In this document: one piece after another, positions 9,039-17,642 of the stretch
How positions within the stretch are numbered: position 1 is the stretch's first letter
Layout: each line of letters starts with the position of its first letter
DNA from: Prosthecobacter fusiformis
Lineage (GTDB): Bacteria > Verrucomicrobiota > Verrucomicrobiia > Verrucomicrobiales > Verrucomicrobiaceae
Reading direction: 5' to 3'
DNA: 42,801 nucleotides
Assembly (NCBI RefSeq): GCF_004364345.1
Contig: NZ_SOCA01000017.1
Span: forward strand, 1 to 42,801
Program-made: the position numbers and the translations under genes
Notes under the pieces: generated by a model
The model's input: only the letters and a program-made list of their open reading frames with translations
Database searches by the model: none
What the model was told of the DNA's origin: nothing

Positions 9039-10274
9039 GTGACTCAGCCGTCCACCACCAGCCGCAGCAAGCTCGCCCTCCTGTTCTTTTGCACCGCCAT
9101 GCCCATGGGCATGTGGAACGTGCCACTGGCCAACATCTACGCAGCTTACGGCCGTGAGCACCTCGTCCCCTGGGTGCTCGCCACCTCCGCCGTCGCCGCC
9201 TTCATCTCCCCCCTCTTTGTCGGCGCCCTGGCGGACCAGAAACTGTCCCCCACCCTCCTGCTGCGCTGGCTCGCCCTGGCCACGGGGCTCGCCCTCGCCC
9301 TCAGTTGCACCGCCCTCGCCCAGGGCTGGAATGACGGCCTCGTACTCCTCTGCGCCCAGGTCCAGGCCCTCGTCGCCACCCCCGTCTGGAGCATCACCAG
9401 CAGCATCATCTTCTCCCAGCTCCACACCCCGGCCAAGCAGTTCGGCCCCCTCCGCGCCTGCGCCACCTTCGGCTGGATGGCCGGCTGCTGGATCGTCAGC
9501 TTCGTCCTCCATGCCGATGCCTCCCTCGTCGCCGGATACACCGCCGCCGGCCTATGGCTCCTCGTCATGTCTCTCTCCTGGACCCTCCCCCTCATCCAGC
9601 CGGCGGACATGCAGGGCAGGCGCAGCTTCCGCCAGATCCTCGGCCTGGATGCCATCGATCTCCTCAAAAACCCCGACCACCGGGTCGTCTTCATCACCGC
9701 CGCCCTTTACAGCATCCCCCTCGCCGCCTTTTACCCCTACACCGCCCGTCACCTCAAAGACCTCGGCGTCGAAAACGTCTCCGCCGTCATCTCCCTCGCC
9801 CAGACCACCGAGGTCCTCACCATGCTCCTACTCGCCGGCGTCCTTGCCCGCTTCCGGCTCAAATGGGTCTTCCTCTCCGGCATCAGCATCTGCGTCTTCC
9901 GTTACTCCCTCAATTCCCTGGATACCCGTCAGTGGATCATGATCGGCACCACCCTCCACGGCTTCGCCTTCACCCTCTACTTCATCACCACCCAGATCTA
10001 TCTGGAAGAACGCATCGACCGCAAATGGCGCGTCCGTGCCCAGGCCCTCCTATACCTGCTCATGAGCGGCGTCGGCAACCTCATCGGCTACCTCGGCGGC
10101 GGCTGGTGGCACGCCGCCTGCACCCACAGCGGCATCACAGATTGGTCACGCTTCTGGTTAGGAGAATCCGCCCTCACCGCCGCCGTCTGCCTCTTCTTTG
10201 CCATCGCCTACCGCGGCATCCACCGCCAACCCGACGCCCCCCCGCCCCCCGACCCCGCATCCTCCCCCGCCTGA
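9039..10274 (+). CDS. MFS transporter, nucleoside:H+ symporter-like
   Basis: The protein has 411 residues with about 12 hydrophobic segments spread over its whole length, which fits a complete inner-membrane MFS protein. The layout is that of the nucleoside:proton symporter (NupG/XapB-like) branch: an N-terminal CTAMPMGMW helix, PLFVGALADQKLS in the loop between helices 2 and 3, a FGPLRACATFGWMAG segment in helix 5, and LYFITTQIYLEERI late in the C-terminal half. The substrate could be a nucleoside or a sugar, and the family label is tentative. It begins with GTG, and there is no strong ribosome binding site. It is divergent from the GH42-like gene. The coding strand is extremely rich in C, as in nearby spacers. 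Confidence 0.85.
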   Translation: MTQPSTTSRSKLALLFFCTAMPMGMWNVPLANIYAAYGREHLVPWVLATSAVAAFISPLFVGALADQKLSPTLLLRWLALATGLALALSCTALAQGWNDGLVLLCAQVQALVATPVWSITSSIIFSQLHTPAKQFGPLRACATFGWMAGCWIVSFVLHADASLVAGYTAAGLWLLVMSLSWTLPLIQPADMQGRRSFRQILGLDAIDLLKNPDHRVVFITAALYSIPLAAFYPYTARHLKDLGVENVSAVISLAQTTEVLTMLLLAGVLARFRLKWVFLSGISICVFRYSLNSLDTRQWIMIGTTLHGFAFTLYFITTQIYLEERIDRKWRVRAQALLYLLMSGVGNLIGYLGGGWWHAACTHSGITDWSRFWLGESALTAAVCLFFAIAYRGIHRQPDAPPPPDPASSPA

Positions 10275-10311
10275 GTGCCCGCCGGTGCGGAATCACAGCT
10301 CCCCTCCCTCT

Positions 10312-10532
10312 AAAAAAGTAGCCCGCTCAGTCCCTGAGCGGATAGCCACCCCGAAGCCCCCTCCCGCCCTCTTACCATCTAGTCCACCACTCCCCCTCAA
10401 AAGTAGCCCGCTCAGTCCCTGAGCGGATAGCCGCCTCGAAGCCCTTTCCGCCCTCCTACCATCTAGTCCACCACTCCCCATCAAAAAGTAGCCCGCTCAG
10501 TCCCCTGAGCGGATAGCCACCCCGAAGCCCCC
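10312..10532 (+). repeat. Tandem array of three 85-87 bp REP-like units
   Basis: Three copies of the palindromic core (10312-10360, 10398-10445, 10483-10532) are separated by a conserved linker with the motif ACCATCTAGTCCACCACTCC. The period is about 86 bases. The same core-plus-linker unit recurs inverted at 39027-39111 and 39193-39276. The array sits just 3' of the MFS stop codon, so it may form a series of RNA hairpins in the message tail. Confidence 0.88.
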
Positions 10533-10546
10533 TCCCGGACCCACCA

Positions 10547-10592
10547 ACTCCGCCTCCTCAGCCCCTCCGCAGTAAACCGATAACAGTGTAAA
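10547..10592 (-). repeat. 'Accgcagagggg' dispersed repeat, degenerate copy
   Basis: Read on the minus strand it contains ATCGGTTTACTGCGGAGGGG followed by a purine-rich tail. It is a diverged copy of the motif at 5755-5810, lying between the REP-like array and the large duplicated repeat. Confidence 0.5.
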
Positions 10593-10625
10593 GCCCTGTC
10601 CCAGCCGCATAGAGGCAAAGATTGT

Positions 10626-10902
10626 GGGTATAAAGGATATGGATTTTCGCATACGAGCCGCGCAAGGCAGATAACTTCGTGGCCGCGCAGGACAGATCGC
10701 CTGCGGCTGTGTGGACAGATCGCCTTGGAGCGGTGGTGCCTTTAAGCCCAAAGGGCTTGTGGATTTAATCCCAGGGTTGGAACAACCCTGGGACTGGAGC
10801 ACCGCAGACCGAAAATTCTGCGAACCCCAACGGGGTTCTGTCCTGGAACGTGCCCACGTTCTGCCCCCCGGCTGAATTACCCCAAGCCCGACACCAGCCC
10901 AC
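10626..10902 (+). repeat. Large direct repeat, copy A (277 bp)
   Basis: It starts GGGTATAAAGGATATGGATTT and ends CCCGACACCAGCCCAC, and it matches 10960-11214 closely. It holds several nested hairpins, including AAGCCCAAAGGGCTT and CCCAGGGTTG..CAACCCTGGG, and an AACCCCAACGGGGTT palindrome. It differs from copy B mainly by a short insertion (GAGCACCGCAGACC region) and by point changes. Confidence 0.88.
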
Positions 10903-10959
10903 TAAAAACCATCGCCCCAAGCCCGTTGGACTTGGGAGGGGCGAAGGGGGCACCCAGGT

Positions 10960-11214
10960 GGGTATAAAGGATATGGATTTACGCATAAGAGCTGCGTGGG
11001 CAGATAACTTGGTGGCCGCGCAAGGCAGATCACTTGGTGGCCGCGCAGGACAGATCGCCTGGTGGCTGTCTATGCCTTTAAGCCCAAAGGGCTTGTGGAT
11101 TTAAGCCCAGGGTTGGAACAACCCTGGGACTGCGAACCCCAACGGGGTTCTGTCCTGGAACATGCCCACGTTCTGCCCCCCGGCTGAATTACCCCAAGCC
11201 CGACACCAGCCCAC
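10960..11214 (+). repeat. Large direct repeat, copy B (255 bp)
   Basis: This is the second copy of the element at 10626-10902, starting 334 bases after the first. At about 11001-11063 it contains a tandem of roughly 25-base units (agatnacttggtggccgcgc type, two full and one partial), more regular than in copy A. It abuts the terminator of the downstream minus-strand regulator gene. Confidence 0.88.
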
Positions 11215-11246
11215 AAAAAAGCCGTGGATCGCAAGACCCACGGCTT
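11215..11246 (-). terminator. Rho-independent terminator of the HTH-receiver gene
   Basis: Read on the minus strand, GCCGTGG and CCACGGC (11221-11227 and 11238-11244) form a stem, extended by A-T pairs, and are followed by a run of six T. It lies about 20 bases past the stop codon of the gene at 11265. Confidence 0.88.
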
Positions 11247-11264
11247 CCCAAAATCTCACTCAGC

Positions 11265-11825
11265 TCACACCTCCGCACCCTTGTGCCCGAGCTGCTTCAC
11301 CGCCTTATTCAGCTGATCATACTCGATCGGCTTCTTGATCACCGTCACCGGCCCGTGGGAAAGAATACGGCTCAGAATCTCACTGTCCGGATACCCCGTG
11401 ATCACCACAATCGGCAGATCTGGATACATCTCCTTCAACTGAGAATACACCTCATCCCCCGGCACATCCGGCAGCTTCAAATCCAGGAAAACAAAATCGA
11501 ATTTCTGCTTCTTCGCCACACTGATCGCCTCCGCCCCAGTGCCCACCACCAAGCGTCCGAAGCCCGCTTTCTTCAAAAACTGCTTAAACAGTGCCTGCAA
11601 AGCTGGATCATCATCCACCACCATCACGGTGGGCTGGCCTGACTCATCTTCCTTACGCAGAACATCGCGGTCAAGCAGGCTCCGCTTGATGCGCCACCGA
11701 CCACCGATCTGCACCGCTGGCAATTGCCCACGCTGCACGAGATAATAGACAGTCGGCAAAGGAATGCGCAAATACTCGGCAGTCTCTTTGACTGTCATGA
11801 GTTCGGGAGAGGTCAGTTCGGCCAT
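11265..11825 (-). CDS. Excisionase-type HTH fused to a receiver domain
   Basis: The protein has 186 residues from the ATG at 11825. The frame continues 16 codons upstream to 11873, but the shorter form begins exactly where the usual HTH_17 sequence starts. Residues 9-52 are a MerR/excisionase-type winged HTH (TVKETAEYLRIPLPTVYYLV, then GGRWRIKR). Residues 66-182 are a complete CheY-like receiver with acidic residues D71-D73, phospho-acceptor D115 in FLDLKLPD, T143 and K164/K165. The order is DNA-binding first and receiver last, the reverse of most response regulators. No histidine kinase is nearby. It likely works as a phosphorylation-controlled DNA-binding regulator of unknown targets. It is a single-gene unit with its own terminator, and its upstream region is AT-rich. 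Confidence 0.88.
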   Translation of the reverse strand: MAELTSPELMTVKETAEYLRIPLPTVYYLVQRGQLPAVQIGGRWRIKRSLLDRDVLRKEDESGQPTVMVVDDDPALQALFKQFLKKAGFGRLVVGTGAEAISVAKKQKFDFVFLDLKLPDVPGDEVYSQLKEMYPDLPIVVITGYPDSEILSRILSHGPVTVIKKPIEYDQLNKAVKQLGHKGAEV

Positions 11826-12827
11826 AATGAATTGTGGTAAAAGTGGAGATTCGAGTTGAGTCGTTGTGAACAACTCATCAAAATCAGAATTGCGTCGAAG
11901 TTGCTATATAATTACCATGACGGCAAGCCCATTTTTGCAGATTTTAACGATCTTGAAAGTTTTCATGAATGTCAAATATGAGAATAAAGACGGAACTGCG
12001 ATCAAACTATGCGCAAATTCACCTCTCCCGCTCTCTTTTGAGAAACATTAAAGATATCTTAAATAGATCCATATTCGATAGAAACCCTCAACCCCCTAAC
12101 CGTTCAAAGACATTTCACATACTTCATACCACGCCCCCTCAATCATGAAGTTTAACATCCCGCCTTTCTGAGCATGGAGTGTAGGCGTCCTCGCCTGCAT
12201 CTGCGGCCAGGATGGCCTCACCCCGTGTAGCAGCCAAAGCATTCCAGAGCTTCAGCTCGCAAAAGCCAAGCATCAGATTCGCCCACCATTTTTGATCAGG
12301 ATCACATACTGGCCTGAAAGCCCCCAAGAGCCTGATGCTCAAACCTTCTGCGGAGCGCCGATGCAAAAAGTCGGATGTGAATCAGTGCGGGCGAGACGCC
12401 CCCACCCCTTGCTTTCTACAGCGACGTCCCACTCCTTTGCACACGCCCGCCGCCCCAACCCAAGGAGTTGGGGCGTCTCGCCCCGACTTCCCCACCTCGC
12501 TTTGCTCTACGAGGATCTATGTCTTTCGATTCTCAAGATCCCAAGGGCCAGGGTGGCCTCGCCTGCCCATCCCTCGTAGGGCGAAGTGTGTCCGGCGCAT
12601 TCCACATTGTTTCGCGCACCCATCCCCCCTCGCCGGATTACCCGCCTTCTTTGAAGCCGCGAGTCCTTCACCTCATCTCCGTTAAACAAAATTGCTCCGA
12701 AAGAAAAAAGGGCACCCTCAAAGAAAGGCGGGTCATTCCACGAGCTATCGGCTCATGATCACAAGCCAATCCCACCACAAAACACCCCACCCCATAACCT
12801 GCCCATCCCCCTCACGCCCCCCAAACC
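11826..12827. other. One-kilobase spacer without a convincing gene
   Basis: The first 300 bases (to about 12130) are AT-rich and probably hold the promoter of the HTH-receiver gene. From about 12170 the DNA is GC-rich and contains dispersed-repeat fragments, among them a 'catggagtgtaggcgtcctcgcc' type motif near 12173 and the inverted-repeat element at 12389-12483. Open frames here lack protein-like composition. No clear terminator was seen after map. Confidence 0.5.
12389..12483. repeat. Palindromic element with 12-bp inverted ends
   Basis: GGGCGAGACGCC at 12389-12400 and GGCGTCTCGCCC at 12472-12483 are perfect inverted repeats around about 71 bases that include CCCAAGGAGTTGGGG. The form is that of a small REPIN/MITE-like unit. 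No second copy was seen in this window. Confidence 0.6.
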
Positions 12828-13655
12828 TCAAAACAACTCGCTCACCGGCACAGGCGTCAGATCCTTGACCCCTTGTGGAAACATCCGTTTGCGGAAAGTC
12901 AGCAGTTCCGGCTCCTTGTCCGTCACCAGCACCACGTGCTCATAATGGGAACTCGGTTTACGATCCACCGTGATGACCGTCCAGGCATCCGCCAGCACAC
13001 GCGTCTTCGCCGTGCCCATGTTCACCATCGGCTCGATGGCCAGCGTCATCCCGGACCTCAGCCGTGGCCGCTCACCCTTCACGCCATAGTTCGGCACCTC
13101 AGGTTTTTCGTGCAGTTTCCTGCCCACCCCGTGGCCCACAAATTCACGTACTACGGTGTAACCGTACTGCACCACGTGCTCTTCCACCGAGGCACACAGG
13201 TCCCCCAGCATCCAGCCGTCGCGGGCATGGTTCGCAGCCACGTGCAGGGATTCCTCCGTGGCCGCCAGCAGATGCAGCGTTTCTTTCGCCACATTGCCCA
13301 CCGGCACCGTCAGCGCATTATCGCCGATCCAGCCATTGTATTCGATTCCGACATCGATCTTCACCACATCCCCATCCTGGATCACGCGCGGACCGCCGAT
13401 GCCATGGATGATTTCCTCATTGATGGAGATACAGATGTGCCCCGGAAACTGCCGGTAGCCTAAAAAAGCACTCTTGCAGCCACGGGCCTTCATCTCAGCA
13501 GCCGCACAGCGGTCCACCTCCCCCGTCGTTATGCCCACCTGGGCCAGACTGGCCGTTTTCAGCAGGATATCGCGCGCCATTTGGCAGGCTTCGCGGATGC
13601 CCTGCTGCTGGGCACCGTGACGGACGGGGATCTTTTGACTGTTGATGAACGCCAT
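12828..13655 (-). CDS. map: Type I methionine aminopeptidase
   Basis: The protein has 275 residues, near the usual 250-290 for type Ia enzymes. It removes the N-terminal methionine from new proteins in the cytoplasm. The five metal ligands can be placed: D in VVKIDVG, D in IGDNALT, H in FVGHGVGRKLHE, E in LAIEPM and E in HYEHVVL. The substrate-binding histidine lies in IIHGIGG. It follows secY with a 10-base gap and is the last gene of the ribosomal supercluster. adk, often found between secY and map, is absent, and infA/rpsM/rpsK/rpsD/rpoA/rplQ do not follow. Confidence 0.97.
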   Translation of the reverse strand: MAFINSQKIPVRHGAQQQGIREACQMARDILLKTASLAQVGITTGEVDRCAAAEMKARGCKSAFLGYRQFPGHICISINEEIIHGIGGPRVIQDGDVVKIDVGIEYNGWIGDNALTVPVGNVAKETLHLLAATEESLHVAANHARDGWMLGDLCASVEEHVVQYGYTVVREFVGHGVGRKLHEKPEVPNYGVKGERPRLRSGMTLAIEPMVNMGTAKTRVLADAWTVITVDRKPSSHYEHVVLVTDKEPELLTFRKRMFPQGVKDLTPVPVSELF

Positions 13656-13665
13656 GGACTCAGTC

Positions 13666-15171
13666 TTACATGCCCTTATTGTAGATCAGCCAGGCCACCC
13701 CCACGAGGGTGATCACAGCGATCCCGGACCAGAGCATGACCACCGTTGCAGGATTGGCCACATTGCCACTCTGCTGCATGCGGTCGAAACGGCCACGGAT
13801 ACGGCCCTTCTTCAGGAACCCATCATAATGGCTCTGCAGAAGGTGCGTCTCGATCTGGCGCATCACATCCAGCACCACGCCGACAAGAATCAGCAAGCTC
13901 GTGCCGCCGAAGAACTGCGCCGTCTGCGGGGCGATGCCCAGCAACGCACTCACCACACCCGGCATCACATAAAGCAGCGTCAGGAAAATAGCGCCAGCAA
14001 AGGTCAGGCGGCTCATCGTGAAGTCCAGGAAATCAGCCGTTGGCTTGCCCGGGCGGATGCCAGGAATGTAACCACCGCTCTTCTTCAGATCGTCAGAGAT
14101 CTGCGTCGGCTGGAACATCGTCGCCACCCAGAAGTAGCTGAAGAAAAAGATCAGCGCCGCAGAGATCGCATAATACACCCAGCCCGTCGCGATGGCCTGG
14201 GAGAAACGTTGCACCCAGCCCACATCCGGGAACATGGAGGAAATGATGGAAGAAGGGAAAAGCAGGATGGCCTGCGCAAAGATGATCGGCATCACCCCGG
14301 AATAATTGATCTTCAAAGGCAGATACTGAGTCTGCCCGCCATACACCTTGCGGCCCACCACGCGCTTGGCGTACTGGATCACGATGCGCCGTGTCGCCTG
14401 CGTCAGGGCGATCACCCCGGCGATGACCGCAATCATGAAGGCCAGCAGCAGCACCAGCGTCGCCGGCTTGCTCATGTCACCATCCACATTGCCCACGTAA
14501 GTCTGCCACACCTGCACCATCGCACCCGGAAGATCCGAAACGATGTTCACACAGATCAAAAGAGAAACCCCGTTACCGATGCCGCGCTCCGTGATCATCT
14601 CACCCAGCCACATCATCAGCATCGTACCCGCCGTGATCGTGATGACCGTCGTGATCACAAACCACATGTCATAATCCGGCACCAGCGGCCGCTGCAAGCG
14701 GTCGATCGTGTCCTGCAAACCACCCAGGAAAATGTTCTGCCCTGGATTCTGCAAAGACTGCGCCAACAAGTAACCCTGGAAAACGCAAAGAACGATCGTC
14801 GCGATACGGGTGTATTGCGTGATCTTCTGGCGTCCACCATCTTCACGGGCCAGCTTGCTCAGACGTGGCACCACTGCCGTCAGGAGCTGGAGCATGATGG
14901 AAGCACTGATGTAAGGCATGATGCCCAGCGCAAAGATCGCACAGTTCTGCAGGCCACCACCGCTGAACACGTTCAGCAACGCCGCCACCTGGGCTGCGCC
15001 GGAGCCGGCATCAGCCGTGCGGGTCTTGATCCATTCATCCAGCACTGTCACATCCACGCCAGGCAGCGTGATGGAAGCACCGATGCGGACGATGACGATC
15101 ATCGCCAGCGTGAACAGGATGCGGGAGCGAAGATCTGGAATTTTGAAGCTGTTGGCGAAAGCAGAAATCAT
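13666..15171 (-). CDS. secY: Protein translocase subunit SecY
   Basis: SecY is the channel subunit of the Sec translocon in the inner membrane. From the ATG at 15171 the protein has 501 residues. The open frame extends 12 codons further (to 15207), but MISAFANSFKIPDLRSRI is the expected SecY N-terminus. About ten transmembrane helices are visible, with GMLP-like and plug-region features weakened but with conserved loops such as LGEMITERGIGNGVSLLI and the C-terminal GGTSLLILVGVVLD. It is longer than E. coli SecY (443 residues), mainly from an enlarged first periplasmic loop (about residues 45-75) and C-terminal half. It lies between rplO and map, so it is co-expressed with the ribosomal genes. 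rplO is 96 bases upstream, and that gap contains a hairpin. Confidence 0.95.
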   Translation of the reverse strand: MISAFANSFKIPDLRSRILFTLAMIVIVRIGASITLPGVDVTVLDEWIKTRTADAGSGAAQVAALLNVFSGGGLQNCAIFALGIMPYISASIMLQLLTAVVPRLSKLAREDGGRQKITQYTRIATIVLCVFQGYLLAQSLQNPGQNIFLGGLQDTIDRLQRPLVPDYDMWFVITTVITITAGTMLMMWLGEMITERGIGNGVSLLICVNIVSDLPGAMVQVWQTYVGNVDGDMSKPATLVLLLAFMIAVIAGVIALTQATRRIVIQYAKRVVGRKVYGGQTQYLPLKINYSGVMPIIFAQAILLFPSSIISSMFPDVGWVQRFSQAIATGWVYYAISAALIFFFSYFWVATMFQPTQISDDLKKSGGYIPGIRPGKPTADFLDFTMSRLTFAGAIFLTLLYVMPGVVSALLGIAPQTAQFFGGTSLLILVGVVLDVMRQIETHLLQSHYDGFLKKGRIRGRFDRMQQSGNVANPATVVMLWSGIAVITLVGVAWLIYNKGM

Positions 15172-15192
15172 GAGTAAGGGGAGTATAAAGAA

Positions 15193-15244
15193 AGCGGGCC
15201 TAGCCATCTGACAACCGCAAAGGTTGATCGGTGACTGGCCCGCT
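15193..15244 (-). other. Hairpin in the rplO-secY gap
   Basis: AGCGGGCC at 15193-15200 and GGCCCGCT at 15237-15244 pair perfectly, enclosing a smaller CAACC/GGTTG stem. No T-run follows, so it is more likely a message-processing or regulatory structure than a terminator. It would cover the alternative upstream secY start at 15207. Confidence 0.45.
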
Positions 15245-15267
15245 GACGGGTTGAGTTCGATCCGTTA

Positions 15268-15708
15268 TTAGGCAGCGATGGAACCGCCGGCCTTCTCGAT
15301 CTTCTCGCGGGCCGAAGCACTGACGTTCTTGATCTCGATAGTCAGCTTGCGGGTCAGCTCGCCATTGCCGAGGATCTTGATCGCGTCGCAATTGCGGTTC
15401 ACGATGTTGTTCTCACGCAGGAAAGCTTCGTTCACCACGGTGCCATCTTCGAAGGCATTCAAAGCGCCCACGTTGACGACTTCATACACGTCGCGGAACT
15501 GCACATTGCTGAAACCCTTCTTGGGGAGACGGCGGTGAAGAGGCATCTGGCCACCTTCAAAGCCTGGGCGGATGCCCGCACCAGCACGGGCCTTCTGGCC
15601 CTTGTGTCCCTTACAGGAAGTCTTGCCGTGGCCGGAGCTCTCACCGCAGCCGATACGCTTGCGGCGCTTTTTAGCCCCTGGGCGGGGTTTGACGTCTTGG
15701 AGTTGCAT
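15268..15708 (-). CDS. rplO: Large ribosomal subunit protein L15
   Basis: The protein has 146 residues, full length. L15 is a late-assembly 23S rRNA-binding protein. The N-terminal basic, glycine-rich extension carries the conserved SSGHGKTSCKGHKGQ and FEGGQMPLHRRLPKKGF motifs, and the C-terminal half is the compact L15 domain. It follows rpsE directly (43-base gap). In most bacteria rpmD (L30) sits between them, and here it is missing. Confidence 0.97.
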   Translation of the reverse strand: MQLQDVKPRPGAKKRRKRIGCGESSGHGKTSCKGHKGQKARAGAGIRPGFEGGQMPLHRRLPKKGFSNVQFRDVYEVVNVGALNAFEDGTVVNEAFLRENNIVNRNCDAIKILGNGELTRKLTIEIKNVSASAREKIEKAGGSIAA

Positions 15709-15751
15709 ACAGAATGGAAAAGTAAAAATTGAAAACTGAAGTCAGCTTCTC

Positions 15752-16279
15752 TTAGAGAGCCTTCTTCTCTTTGATCTCCTTGCCGCGAGCGCGGAAGATT
15801 TCATCACGTGGACGCAGAGCGCCGAGAGCCGCCAGAGTCGCCTTCACCACGTTAGCGTGGTTGCTGGAACCCAGAGACTTGCCGATCACGTCACGCACAC
15901 CGGCTGCTTCCAGCACGGCGCGGGCGCCACCACCGGCGATGATGCCCGTACCAGGCGTCGCAGGCTTCAGCATGATGCAACCGCCACCGTGCTCACCGAT
16001 CACCTCATGAGGGATCGTGTTGTTGTTCAGGTGCACGCGGTTCATGTTCTTGCGGGAAGCTTCCGTGGCCTTCTTGATCGCGTCAGCGACTTCGTTAGCC
16101 TTACCGAAACCGCAACCGACTTTACCCTGCTGGTCGCCAGCGACGACGAGAGCAGAAAAGCTGAAACGACGACCGCCTTTCACGACCTTGGCGCATCGGT
16201 TGATGTGCACCACTTTTTCAATGGTATCCGGGCGGGAATCAGAAGATTCGCCTGCGGGACTGAGTGTAGCTGCTGCCAT
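15752..16279 (-). CDS. rpsE: Small ribosomal subunit protein S5
   Basis: The protein has 175 residues. S5 has a role in translational accuracy and mRNA unwinding. It shows the N-terminal dsRNA-binding domain with [15 protein letters not shown] and [13 protein letters not shown], and the C-terminal domain with [20 protein letters not shown]. The first 25 residues are a non-conserved Ser/Pro-rich extension. rplR ends 18 bases upstream. rplO follows without an rpmD gene between. Confidence 0.97.
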   Translation of the reverse strand: MAAATLSPAGESSDSRPDTIEKVVHINRCAKVVKGGRRFSFSALVVAGDQQGKVGCGFGKANEVADAIKKATEASRKNMNRVHLNNNTIPHEVIGEHGGGCIMLKPATPGTGIIAGGGARAVLEAAGVRDVIGKSLGSSNHANVVKATLAALGALRPRDEIFRARGKEIKEKKAL

Positions 16280-16297
16280 AAATGGGATTCGTCGGGA

Positions 16298-16654
16298 TTA
16301 GAATTTCAGACCCTTTTCGCGGGCGGCGTCGGCCAGTGCTTTCACTTTGCCGTGATAGGTGAAGCCGCCGCGGTCGAAAACCACGGCTGAGATGTTGGCG
16401 GCAATGGCGCGCTCGGCCACAGCCTGTCCCACCTTAGCGGCGGTTTCGCTGTTAGCACGGCTTTCGCCAAAGCCTTTTTCCTTAGTGGAGGCGGACACGA
16501 TGGTCTTGCCTGCCACATCATCAATGATCTGGGCATACACGTTGGAGTTTGAAAAATAAACTGCCAGACGTGGACGCTGAGAGGTGCCACTGAGAGTCTT
16601 GCGGATGCGCGCGTGGATACGCGAGCGGGTGAGTTTGCGGTTCTTCGCTGCCAT
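16298..16654 (-). CDS. rplR: Large ribosomal subunit protein L18
   Basis: The protein has 118 residues, the standard length. L18 binds 5S rRNA. Conserved stretches are [20 protein letters not shown], then VYAQIIDD and the C-terminal [21 protein letters not shown] strong ribosome binding site (AGGAGG, 9 bases before the ATG) overlaps the end of rplF, which suggests translational coupling. Confidence 0.97.
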   Translation of the reverse strand: MAAKNRKLTRSRIHARIRKTLSGTSQRPRLAVYFSNSNVYAQIIDDVAGKTIVSASTKEKGFGESRANSETAAKVGQAVAERAIAANISAVVFDRGGFTYHGKVKALADAAREKGLKF

Positions 16655-16670
16655 GATGACTTTCCTCCTG

Positions 16671-17210
16671 TTACTTCACACTCTTGCCTGCCTTACGGCG
16701 GATTTGCTCGCCTGCATAACGGACGCCCTTGGCCTTATAAGGCTCAGGCGGATAATAGGCGCGGATATCAGCGGCGAGCTGCCCGACGACCTGCTTGTCA
16801 ATGCCTTCAATCGCGATCTTTGTGTTGTCAGCGACGGTGACTTTCACACCTTCGGGGATCGGATGGAGACGTGGATGAGACTGGCCCAGGTTCAGGTCAA
16901 TCACGTTACCTTTCACAGCAGCGCGGAAACCGACGCCGTGGATTTCAAGGTTGCGTGTGTAGCCCTTGCTGACGCCTTCGATCATGTTGCTGATCAGGCG
17001 CTGGGACGTGCCATGCATGGCGCGCACCCGGCGGTCTTCGCTGGAACGGGTGACAGAGAGCTCCTTGCCTTCATTGGCGACGGAGACACCTTCAGGCAGG
17101 GTCCAGTTGAGCTTGCCCTTGGGTCCTTCGACGAGGACGCTGCCATCAGCACCGATTTTCACGGTGACCTTGTCTGGGAGAGAAATGGGTTGTTTACCGA
17201 CTCGTGACAT
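16671..17210 (-). CDS. rplF: Large ribosomal subunit protein L6
   Basis: The protein has 179 residues, full length. L6 binds 23S rRNA near the sarcin-ricin loop. It shows the [15 protein letters not shown] opening, the [13 protein letters not shown] loop and the C-terminal signature [15 protein letters not shown] with RRKAGKSVK at the end. GAGGAA lies about 6 bases before the start. It sits between rpsH and rplR in standard spc order. Confidence 0.97.
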   Translation of the reverse strand: MSRVGKQPISLPDKVTVKIGADGSVLVEGPKGKLNWTLPEGVSVANEGKELSVTRSSEDRRVRAMHGTSQRLISNMIEGVSKGYTRNLEIHGVGFRAAVKGNVIDLNLGQSHPRLHPIPEGVKVTVADNTKIAIEGIDKQVVGQLAADIRAYYPPEPYKAKGVRYAGEQIRRKAGKSVK

Positions 17211-17225
17211 AATGTATTCCTCGTG

Positions 17226-17615
17226 TTACCAGATTTGCGCCAGGAGTTCGCCGCCCACTTTGGCTTTCTTCGCACGGGCACCAGTCATGATGCCGCGTGA
17301 GGTGGACAGGATAGAGATGCCAAGGCCGCCGAGCACGCGAGGGATCTCGGTGGAGCCAACATACTTGCGCAGACCAGGCTTGCTGATGCGGGTCAGGCTG
17401 CGGATCACCGGGGACTTGCCCTGGTACTTAAGCTTCAGTTTCAGACGTGGGTGGGCATCAGTCGTGTCCACTTCGTAGCTCCAGATGTAGCCTTCTTCCT
17501 GCAGGATGCGGGAAAGCTCGGCCTTCATTTTGGAGAAGGGCACAAACACTTCCTGCTGGCCAGCAGTGGCTGCATTGCGGATGCGGGTGAGAAAATCGGA
17601 AATCGGGTCAGTCAT
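17226..17615 (-). CDS. rpsH: Small ribosomal subunit protein S8
   Basis: The protein has 129 residues, standard length. S8 binds the central domain of 16S rRNA and in E. coli represses the spc operon. It begins MTDPISDFLTRIRNA and carries the C-terminal STSRGIMTGARAKKAKVGGE signature. The gap to rplE upstream is only 27 bases, so rpsN (S14), which normally lies here, is absent. Confidence 0.97.
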   Translation of the reverse strand: MTDPISDFLTRIRNAATAGQQEVFVPFSKMKAELSRILQEEGYIWSYEVDTTDAHPRLKLKLKYQGKSPVIRSLTRISKPGLRKYVGSTEIPRVLGGLGISILSTSRGIMTGARAKKAKVGGELLAQIW

Positions 17616-17642
17616 TGGGACGCGGAATATCGGCTGTTAGAA

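Noticed and set aside
13642..15177. A 511-residue plus-strand open frame opposite secY
   Set aside because: It is His/Arg/Asp-rich antisense of secY with no protein-like features.
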